DNA of 39,096 bases. Source: Bacteroidales bacterium (lineage in GTDB: Bacteria; Bacteroidota; Bacteroidia; Bacteroidales; Tenuifilaceae). Under the pieces are notes generated by a model. It was given only the letters and a program-made list of their open reading frames with translations, was not told the DNA's origin and made no database searches. The stretch spans positions 1 to 39,096 of the forward strand of contig DSBV01000048.1 in the NCBI GenBank assembly GCA_011045955.1, read 5' to 3'. Shown one piece after another: positions 8,188 through 15,344 of the stretch. Numbering within the stretch: position 1 is the first letter of the stretch; each line of letters starts with the position of its first letter. The translations under genes were made by a program, and so were the position numbers.

Positions 8188-9471
8188 ATGCTTACCCTAA
8201 AGTTTATCAGAGAGAATACCGATGAGGTTATCCGCCGGTTAGCAGTGAAACACTTTGACGGTTCTGTAATTATTACTAAAATTATTGAGCTTGATGACAA
8301 GCGAAAGGCCATTCAGCTCCAGCTTGACAATAACCTTGCGGAGCAAAATCGGATTGCAAAGAAAATTGGAAAACTTTTTTCCGAGGGAAAGTCAGCTGAG
8401 GTTAATGCAGCCAAGGCAAAATCGGCTGAGTTAAAGGAATTTTCCAAAAACCTCTCGCAGGAACTTAAAGAGATAGAGGAAGGGCAAACAAAACTTTTAC
8501 TTCAGGTGCCAAACCTTCCCCACGAATCGGTTCCTCTAGGAGTGAGCGCAAGCGACAATGTTGTAGTTCGTTCGAGAGGTAATATACCAAAACTACATGA
8601 GGAGGCCCTGCCTCACTGGGACTTAGCATCAAAGTACAACATCATCGATTTTGAGCTTGGCGTTAAAATAACCGGTAGCGGTTTCCCAGTATATCGAGGG
8701 AAGGGGGCTAAGCTCCAACGGGCTTTAATAAATTTCTTCCTTGACTACAATACTGCAGCCGGATACGAAGAGGTTGAACCGCCACACATGGTGAACGAGG
8801 AGTCTGCTTTCGCAACCGGGCAACTCCCCGATAAGGATGGACAGATGTACCACGCAACTGCCGACGGATTTTACATGATACCCACTGCGGAGGTTCCAGT
8901 AACAAACATTTACCGCGATGTTATTTTGCATGCAACCATGCTCCCCATTAAACTAACCGCTTACACTCCATGCTTCCGCCGCGAGGCTGGTTCATACGGT
9001 AAGGATGTTCGGGGCTTAAATAGGCTTCACCAGTTCGATAAGGTAGAGATAGTTCAGATACAGCACCCCGACCGTTCATACGAAACCCTTGAGGAAATGG
9101 TTAACCACGTAGAGGGGCTATTAAATAAACTGGAGTTGCCTTACAGGATAGTGAAACTTTGCGGTGGCGACATGAGCTTTACCTCGGCACTAACCTACGA
9201 CTTTGAGGTTTTCTCGGCAGCCCAGCACAAGTGGCTTGAGGTTAGCTCAGTATCGAACTTTGAGTCGTTTCAGGCAAGTCGCATGATGCTTCGTTTTAAA
9301 GAAGAAGGCGATAAGAAAGCACAACTGGCTCATACCCTTAACGGAAGTTCGCTTGCATTGCCCCGAATTGTGGCAGCGCTACTTGAAAACAATCAAACCC
9401 CACACGGCATTAAGATTCCTAAAGCTCTTCAACCCTACTGCGGATTTGACAAAATTGATTTGCAGCAATAG
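8188..9471 (+). CDS. serS: Seryl-tRNA synthetase
   Basis: A class II synthetase that charges tRNA-Ser (and tRNA-Sec where present) with serine. The 427-residue protein has the long N-terminal tRNA-binding coiled coil (about residues 28-100, rich in Lys/Glu/Leu), then the catalytic domain with motif 2 (CFRREAGSYGKDVRGLNRLH near residue 270) and motif 3 (NGSSLALPRIVAALLENNQ near residue 390). The ATG at 8188 gives the family start MLTLKFIRENTDEVIRRL. An upstream in-frame TTG at 8134 would add non-homologous residues next to the -7 element and was rejected. A strong hairpin terminator follows. Confidence 0.94.
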   Translation: MLTLKFIRENTDEVIRRLAVKHFDGSVIITKIIELDDKRKAIQLQLDNNLAEQNRIAKKIGKLFSEGKSAEVNAAKAKSAELKEFSKNLSQELKEIEEGQTKLLLQVPNLPHESVPLGVSASDNVVVRSRGNIPKLHEEALPHWDLASKYNIIDFELGVKITGSGFPVYRGKGAKLQRALINFFLDYNTAAGYEEVEPPHMVNEESAFATGQLPDKDGQMYHATADGFYMIPTAEVPVTNIYRDVILHATMLPIKLTAYTPCFRREAGSYGKDVRGLNRLHQFDKVEIVQIQHPDRSYETLEEMVNHVEGLLNKLELPYRIVKLCGGDMSFTSALTYDFEVFSAAQHKWLEVSSVSNFESFQASRMMLRFKEEGDKKAQLAHTLNGSSLALPRIVAALLENNQTPHGIKIPKALQPYCGFDKIDLQQ

Positions 9472-9489
9472 AATGACAATAAAATCAGT

Positions 9490-9518
9490 CCCCTTGAGAA
9501 CTACTTCAAGGGGATTTT
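9490..9518 (+). terminator. Intrinsic terminator of serS
   Basis: A perfect 8-bp stem (CCCCTTGA 9490-9497 / TCAAGGGG 9506-9513) is followed by ATTTTTG. It lies 18 bases after the serS stop. Confidence 0.82.
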
Positions 9519-9581
9519 TGTTAGTGAAAATTAATTGAAGATTGGTTAAACCCAAATCCGTCAATTGAAAAACCCAACTGA

Positions 9582-9714
9582 CGAATCGACTAACAAAATA
9601 TATTCATTCCGAAGGTTCGGAGTGATAGATTTTGATAAGTTGGAATTGCCTCCGATAGGTCAACGAAAACAAGGAGTGTATATATTTTTTGTGTTTCAAT
9701 TGACTAATCTCGGT
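9582..9714 (+). repeat. Dispersed intergenic repeat, copy 1
   Basis: About 130 bases that align in the same orientation with 12999-13126. The copies share an identical 16-base block (9625-9640) and an identical 14-base right end (TGACTAATCTCGGT, 9701-9714), with substitutions and small gaps between. It has no coding potential. It lies upstream of the outer-membrane pseudogene. Confidence 0.65.
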
Positions 9715-9746
9715 ATACAAGGCAACAAAAAAATTTGGCCTTAAAT

Positions 9747-9776
9747 TTGTGTTAAATGGTTTTAAAAATAAATTTG
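9747..9776 (+). promoter_or_regulatory. Promoter of the outer-membrane protein pseudogene
   Basis: TTG (9747-9749), a 19-base spacer and TAAATTTG (9769-9776) match the Bacteroidota consensus. It lies about 75 bases before the first readable codon of the broken gene. The promoter appears intact although the gene is not. Confidence 0.45.
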
Positions 9777-9852
9777 AACAATAAATCTTACTCTTTCAAA
9801 ACTGCAAAAGTTTAACCTAAAACCAAAAACTATCAAAGCCTTAACTAGGAAA

Positions 9853-11397
9853 TTGGTGTTAAGCATTCTGCTTACAATTACTATTGCTGGGGTTTACGCA
9901 CAAATGGAAAAACTTCCTAAAAGCGACTCAGCAGGTGTTACTGGTGGCGCCGTTATTGGAGCGGTTACCATTGACGGTAAAACCTATCAGCAATTTGCGC
10001 TTCGGACCGATATCCCTATAGGTAAATTTGGATTCGGTATCGATATCCAACTGCTTTTTGACGAAAACGGACAAATCAGGAAAGATGAATGAAACGAATG
10101 GCAGGACTATATCGATAAAATTTATTACATCCGGTATGGGAAAAAGGATGATCCGTTCTACAATCGTTTTGGAGGTTTGGATTACACCATTTTGGGTTAT
10201 GCCAACATTGTAAATGGCTACTCCAACATGGTTCAGTATCCATCGCGCAGTCGTTACGGTGGCGAGTTTTCGTTCTGAATCCCGGCTGAGCGTTACAAGG
10301 GAATGCCAGTAGCCGGGGGTGAGTTTTTCTTTAACGACATGAAAGAACTATTTGTTGAATCGCCCCGCAAGTCGGCCATGCTGGTGGGTAGCCGTATTTT
10401 CTACCGTCCGCTACGCTTCCTTGAGTTAGTAATTACCGGTGTAGCGGACCTTAACGAGTACAACGCTTTTAAGGATAGAGACAGCGATGGTGTACCAAAC
10501 CTGATTGACCTTTACCCCAGGGATAAAAACCTGGCTACGGATATGGATAAAATATCCCTAACCGATTGGAATCACCTGCTTAACGACCCTTTCTGGGGTG
10601 CCACCCGTGAGGAGGCCTACCAAAAACTTTTGAGCCTTGGATTGGTTCCAGCCGATACAATAAGGATGGAAAACCTTTTCAACCTGAATAATCAGTCTTC
10701 TAAAATGTTTGCCTACGGCTTCGATATTGGAATTCCTATTGCCCGCAAGCACAACTTTAAGTTTGTATTTACTCCCATATAACCCAGCTACGAGGTGAGG
10801 ATAGAACCTACGGGTGGGGCGTAGCTATTCCCGGTATTAGGATGATTTTTGGAACCAGCAATATTCATAACTTTTCAACCTTTAAGGCTGAATACCGCCG
10901 CTCATCCAAGGAGTTCCTATTTGGCTACTTCAATAACACCTACGAATTGGAAAGAGCACAGGTCATGGGAGAGATAGCGTTATAACCTAGCAGCAGCAAT
11001 TAATTACCATACAGCAGGAGCTTAATGGTATTTATGCCAGCGCAGAACTGAACATGTTAGGTTACATTGTAGGTTATGCAGGTTATCAGGATCTTATTGG
11101 TTCCGACAAAACCCATATGCGTTCACTACACGGAGAGGTTCGTATGGGTGATATGCTTAAAAAATGCTACACTTTACCGATCTAAAGGAATACTACATCC
11201 AGAACAACGTTCAGGGTTTCAGGAAATAGAAGTCCCCAAGTTCACTTGTAGGTTTTAATATTGGTTACAACTACAAAGGTGCCATTGTTGGCATTGACTA
11301 TCGCTGGACATTCCAAGACCTTGACAGAAATGGGATCATTAAGGGTAGCGGTGAAACCATAAAAACAATCAGTTTTAGAATCGCTGTAACATTCTAA
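9853..11397 (+). pseudogene. Decayed outer-membrane beta-barrel protein with a DSDGD-like calcium loop
   Basis: The reading can be followed over about 515 codons across frames. A signal peptide (LSILLTITIAGVYAQ) starts at a TTG at 9853. The first frame runs to about 10770, broken by TGA at 10090 and 10276. One base then appears lost in a T-run near 10770. The next frame (SHITQLRGEDRTYGWGVAIPG) runs to about 10970, where a further indel and a TAG at 10988 occur. Another base is lost in an A-run near 11163. The last part (DLKEYYIQNNVQGFRK, TAG at 11227, KSPSSLVGF...) ends in TAA at 11395-11397. DRDSDGVPNLIDLYP resembles thrombospondin-type-3 calcium loops, and the C-terminus alternates like a beta-barrel. 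The start codon may itself have decayed. The protein's role is unknown. Confidence 0.85.
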
Positions 11398-11410
11398 TTA
11401 GTAAAACCCC

Positions 11411-11439
11411 AAAAAGGGAGCTGAACAGCTCCCTTTTTT
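11411..11439. terminator. Bidirectional intrinsic terminator
   Basis: A perfect 8-bp stem (GGGAGCTG 11416-11423 / CAGCTCCC 11426-11433) is flanked by an A-run on the left and a T-run on the right, so it can work in both directions. It serves the pseudogene on the plus strand and the symporter on the minus strand. The T-run overlaps the symporter stop codon. Confidence 0.82.
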
Positions 11440-12883
11440 ATTTCTTTGATGGAATTAAATAGGTTGATAAAACCGCCACTATCAATGTAAAGAAAAAATT
11501 AACAAGCTTTGCCGTAACAACCTTATCCATTCCAGAGCTTATCCAAACTATTGTGAAAAATAGTCCCGAAACCATTGCAGCCAAAGCGGCTCTCCCATGA
11601 AACGATCTCCAGAATAGGGTAAGCAGGATTACAACCGAGAATGTACAGCCGATACCAGCCCAAACATAACTCACCAATGTAAATATCAACTTTTGAGGCG
11701 ACACGTATGCTATTGCCAAGGCAACAATGGCAAGTAATGCCGTAATAATGCGCGATTGGCGTAAAATAAGCCTTTCGTCATTTATCCGCCTAAAGGGTTT
11801 GACAATGTTTTCGCTCAGCTCTGTTGATGAAAGCACAAGCAAGGAATCGGCTGTAGAAATCATTGCTGCAATGGCCCCGGTAATAAGTAAGGCCGCAAGT
11901 GCAGGAGGGAATATTTTCATGATTGTGGCAGGCATTACATACTCCCTATCGGAGAGGGTATTAGGACCAAATATAGCCAAACCGATCATTCCGAGCAGCA
12001 TAGCACCAATGTAGGCAACAACTGTCCAGGTAATGCCAATATTACGCGCAAGCTTAGCCTGCCTAGCGTCCTTAATGGCCATGAACCTCATGGTTAGTTG
12101 GGGCATACCACCTAAGTAACCAAAGAACCAGCTAAACCCACCCACAAGAAACATACCTGCGGCTGCTCCCTTTAAACCATTGAATAGCAAAGCATGGGTT
12201 GGACTTGCGCTCTCCAAAGCAATGGTAATGGAGCCTGAGTATACCTCAGGATGGTTTGCCAGGTAGAAAAACCCGACAATTGGGCCAACCGTTAAGGTGA
12301 AAATCATTACTAAAGCTTGAACCACATCGGTATATACAACGCTCTGAAATCCTCCGTAAATGGTATAAGGGATAATGATTAATGCTGTAATGAGCATTCC
12401 CCATTGAGGCTTAATGCCAAACATGGTATCTAAGGTTTTACCGCCTCCCAGGAATTGAGCGCCCACATAAAGGAAGAAAAAGAAAACAATGGTAGTGCTG
12501 CTTACCAAACGGACCCATTTGGCCACCTCGCCATGCCGAGCAGCAAGGTAATCGGAAAAGGTGTTGGCCGAATACTTTTCGGCCTCATTGCGCAAGCGCC
12601 AAGCCAAAAGCCACCATGCTGTGACGATACCTACTACGCAACCAATTGCAGTCCAAATCTCAGCTATACCCATGGCATAAGCAGCGCCGGGCAAGCCCAA
12701 AAGTGCCCACGATGATTCCCCGGTTGCCCTTTCAGATAGGGCTGCTACCCATCCTGGTAGTTTGCGGCCAGCTATGGCATAATCGGTGTTATTTTTGACC
12801 TTTTGCCCTTGATAAACACCCAAACCTATTAAGAACATCAAATAACCTATGGTTACAAGCGCTAGTTGAACATTTTCCGGCAT
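11438..12883 (-). CDS. Sodium:solute symporter (SSS family, PutP-like)
   Basis: An inner-membrane Na+-coupled importer of the SSS family with about 13 hydrophobic segments across 481 residues. Family features include YLMFLIGLGVYQGQ in helix 1, DYAIAGRKLPGWVAALSERATGESSW, GLPGAAYAMG, and the core segment GGFQSVVYTDVVQALVMI. The overall pattern is closest to proline/Na+ symporters, but the substrate cannot be fixed from the sequence. The ATG at 12883 (MPENVQLALV) was preferred over the in-frame upstream start at 12940, which adds a charged non-homologous leader. The gene stands alone on the minus strand, converging with the broken outer-membrane gene. Confidence 0.86.
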   Translation of the reverse strand: MPENVQLALVTIGYLMFLIGLGVYQGQKVKNNTDYAIAGRKLPGWVAALSERATGESSWALLGLPGAAYAMGIAEIWTAIGCVVGIVTAWWLLAWRLRNEAEKYSANTFSDYLAARHGEVAKWVRLVSSTTIVFFFFLYVGAQFLGGGKTLDTMFGIKPQWGMLITALIIIPYTIYGGFQSVVYTDVVQALVMIFTLTVGPIVGFFYLANHPEVYSGSITIALESASPTHALLFNGLKGAAAGMFLVGGFSWFFGYLGGMPQLTMRFMAIKDARQAKLARNIGITWTVVAYIGAMLLGMIGLAIFGPNTLSDREYVMPATIMKIFPPALAALLITGAIAAMISTADSLLVLSSTELSENIVKPFRRINDERLILRQSRIITALLAIVALAIAYVSPQKLIFTLVSYVWAGIGCTFSVVILLTLFWRSFHGRAALAAMVSGLFFTIVWISSGMDKVVTAKLVNFFFTLIVAVLSTYLIPSKK

Positions 12884-12998
12884 AGGATACGGCTTTATTA
12901 TTATTTCCCTAAAAATATTAAACGTAACCCTAAAATCCAATAGCGGTTATTGATTTTCACATTTAACCCTAATCCACAAAATGAAAGAACCTAGAGAC

Positions 12999-13126
12999 TA
13001 ATCGACTCATAAAATCAACTCATTCAAAAAGTTCGGAATGTATAGATTTTGATAAGTCGGAGTTACCTATGATAAGTCAACAGAAACAAAGTTTATATAT
13101 TTTTGTTTTTAATGACTAATCTCGGT
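12999..13126 (+). repeat. Dispersed intergenic repeat, copy 2
   Basis: This aligns with 9582-9714 in the same orientation, with the identical 16-base block at 13042-13057 and the identical 14-base right end at 13113-13126. It lies 37 bases before amrS. It has no coding potential, and no transposase or clear terminal inverted repeats were seen. Confidence 0.65.
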
Positions 13127-13163
13127 TTAAAAATCAGTAACTTGTGGTAAAATATTATCAGGC

Positions 13164-14174
13164 ATGAAAGCATTACACTACATTACGCATGATAACCAAA
13201 CGGTGCAATGCACTTTGTGTCCACACGAATGCAAGTTGAAGCCCGGGGTAAAAGGCATCTGTAAAACACGTTACAACGAGAACGGACAGATGAAACTTAT
13301 TGGCTCTGGTATTATTGCATCATCGGGTTTAGACCCCATTGAGAAGAAACCTCTTTACCACTTTTACCCCAAAAGCAAAATCTACTCCATAGGTGGTTAT
13401 GGCTGCAATCTAAAGTGCTCATTCTGCCAAAACCATGAAATATCGCAATATGTTCCTAAATCGGGTAGCCGATTAAGAGAGAATTTGCCCGAAAATATTG
13501 TTGATAAAGCTCTGTTTTTACCGCAAAACATTGGCATCGCCTACACCTACAATGAACCAGCCGTATTCTTTGAACTTATGCTTGCAACGGCACGAATGGC
13601 TAAAGGCAAAGATTTAAAAAATGTAATGGTATCGAACGGATTTATTAATCACAAACCCTTGCTTGAACTTCTTGATGTTATTGATGCATTTAATATCGAT
13701 TTAAAAGCTTTTACCGATGAGTTTTATAAAACTCAAGCGGGGGGGAAGTTAGCCCCTGTGCTAAACAATTTAAAGACCATAAAAAAGAATGGCAACCATT
13801 TAGAGATAGCCTTTCTGGTTATTCCGGGACTGAACGACTCAACCAACGAAGCAGTGGCAATGTTCCAGTGGATAAATGAAAATCTGGGCAGCGATACACC
13901 GTTACACATCAACCGATACTATCCTGCTTACAGGTTAAACATCCCCCCAACCCCTCCGGAGAAGTTGGTTGAACTCCGAGGTATTGCCATGGAACACTTA
14001 AAGTTTGTATACATTGGCAACCTGCACCATACCGATATTGAAAACAAAACAACATGCCCCTCGTGTAACACAACTGTTATTGAGAGGCATGGATATAGCA
14101 CAACTTTGAAAATGATCGACAGCAGAGGCTATTGCAAGATTTGTGGTTATGGCCCTATAGCGGTAATGGGCTAA
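13164..14174 (+). CDS. amrS: AmmeMemoRadiSam system radical SAM enzyme
   Basis: A radical SAM enzyme of the AmmeMemoRadiSam group, related to pyruvate formate-lyase activases, whose substrate is not established. Residues 17-36 hold Cys-rich TLCPHECKLKPGVKGICKTR. The CxxxCxxC cluster motif is at CNLKCSFC near residue 80, followed by QNHEIS. A C-terminal zinc-ribbon-like pair of cysteine motifs is present (CPSC ... CKIC, residues 296-327). The 336-residue length is typical. The ATG at 13164 leads directly into the conserved N-terminus. The usual AMMECR1 and Memo partners are not in this window. It converges with the nitroreductase remnant. Confidence 0.88.
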   Translation: MKALHYITHDNQTVQCTLCPHECKLKPGVKGICKTRYNENGQMKLIGSGIIASSGLDPIEKKPLYHFYPKSKIYSIGGYGCNLKCSFCQNHEISQYVPKSGSRLRENLPENIVDKALFLPQNIGIAYTYNEPAVFFELMLATARMAKGKDLKNVMVSNGFINHKPLLELLDVIDAFNIDLKAFTDEFYKTQAGGKLAPVLNNLKTIKKNGNHLEIAFLVIPGLNDSTNEAVAMFQWINENLGSDTPLHINRYYPAYRLNIPPTPPEKLVELRGIAMEHLKFVYIGNLHHTDIENKTTCPSCNTTVIERHGYSTTLKMIDSRGYCKICGYGPIAVMG

Positions 14175-14200
14175 CCACGCCAAATCAATTCACATAGCTT

Positions 14201-14743
14201 TCACTTGGGAACGTGGTGTACCTGTTCCGAATCGCGCCAGTATATTACACTCCCCGTATCATCAATATCATCAATAACAACTTTCTCAATGGGTTTACCA
14301 AGAACTATCACAAGCGCAACCTTGAGATAAACGGGAAGATTGAGTAATTCCTGCAGATTCTCTTTTTTGACCGATGCAATAATGCATCCCCCAAGCCCTT
14401 GTTCAACCGCACCCAAAAGAATGGTTTGAGCCATTATTCCCTGATCCCACTGCGAAGCTTTTGATAACCTCTGATCTTCAAGGACTACAATATAAGCCGA
14501 GGACTGTTCCCCCTCAATAGTACCATCCCAATCCTTTAGATATCCTGCCTATGCCAAATTCGGGAAAACCTTACCGCATTGTTCAGGAGTATTGATAATC
14601 ATAAACTTAAGAGGCTGTAGGTTTCGACCCGATGGGCAAAACCTACACAGCGCAACCAATTGCTCAAGCAACCTTAAATCTATTTCTTGGGATTGGTCAA
14701 ACCGTGGGTAGCTACGATTCTTAACAACAAGATCCCTCAGCAT
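14201..14743 (-). pseudogene. Nitroreductase family protein interrupted by an in-frame TAG
   Basis: An FMN-dependent nitroreductase fold of about 180 codons. The N-terminal part has RSYPRFDQS and the FMN-site motif FCPSGRNLQPLKF. The C-terminal part has the family's QGIMAQTILLGAVEQGLGGC and RDSEQVHHVPK. The frame is continuous except for a TAG at 14549-14551, in ...FPNLA*AGYLKDWDG..., where family members as I know them carry Trp. A single TGG to TAG change explains it. A downstream ATG (14432-14434) could start only a C-terminal fragment without the FMN loop. The gene begins 2 bases after the Fe-type SOD stop, so it is the last gene of the SOD operon and would have been made with it. Confidence 0.85.
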
Positions 14744-14745
14744 GC

Positions 14746-15333
14746 TTATCGAGCCTGTTCAAAACGCTTTTCAACCACTCTCCAGTCTACAATCTTCCAG
14801 AAAGCCTGAATGTAGTCAGGTCGACGATTCTGGTAGTCGAGATAGTAGGCGTGCTCCCACACATCGCATGTTAGCAGCGGCTTTAGCCCTTTTCGCAATG
14901 GGTTCCCGGCATTTGATTCCTGAGTGATGATAAGTTTGCCATCGGCATCAACCACAAGCCAAGCCCACCCTGAACCAAAAAGGGTGGCTGCAGCATTGGA
15001 GAACTTGCTTAAAAATTCCTCAAATGATCCAAATGAAACCTCAATAGCTTTTAGTAAATCACCCTCGGGCATGTGCTTTGGAGCGGGACTGAAAGCCTCA
15101 AAGTAAAAGGAGTGATTCCAGACCTGAGCGCCATTGTTAAACACGCCACCCTCCGCCTCCATAATGATTTGTTCAAGGCTGGCATTCTCGAATTTTGTTC
15201 CTTGGATCAGGCTATTCAGGTTGTTAACGTAAGCCTGGTGATGTTTCCCGTAATGGAACTCCATTGTTTTTTCTGATAATACCTCTGCTAAGGCATTTGG
15301 GGAGTACTGAAGTTTTGGAAGTTCGTGTTTCAT
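14746..15333 (-). CDS. sodB: Superoxide dismutase, iron-type active site
   Basis: Converts superoxide to oxygen and hydrogen peroxide in the cytosol. All four metal ligands of the Fe/Mn family are present: His27, His74, Asp157 and His161 (DVWEHAYY). The active-site glutamine is at residue 70 in NNGAQVWNHSF, and residue 142 in ESNAGNPL is Ala. That is the arrangement of Fe-SODs; Mn-SODs have Gly at the first site and Gln at the second. The 195-residue length is normal. It begins 11 bases after the TPR/phosphatase stop and is followed 2 bases later by the nitroreductase remnant, so these are almost certainly co-transcribed. Confidence 0.92.
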   Translation of the reverse strand: MKHELPKLQYSPNALAEVLSEKTMEFHYGKHHQAYVNNLNSLIQGTKFENASLEQIIMEAEGGVFNNGAQVWNHSFYFEAFSPAPKHMPEGDLLKAIEVSFGSFEEFLSKFSNAAATLFGSGWAWLVVDADGKLIITQESNAGNPLRKGLKPLLTCDVWEHAYYLDYQNRRPDYIQAFWKIVDWRVVEKRFEQAR

Positions 15334-15344
15334 AGCTATAGTTT

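Noticed and set aside
9616-9655. Hairpin TTCGGAG / CTCCGA within repeat copy 1 as a terminator or attachment site
   Set aside because: The loop is long, the pairing is not kept in copy 2, and no T-run follows.
9853-11397. TGA and TAG read as tryptophan or another amino acid (code reassignment)
   Set aside because: Healthy genes in the same window end in TAG (birA, lplA, serS) and TGA (holA, the gene at 5980), and the region also has indels that recoding cannot explain.
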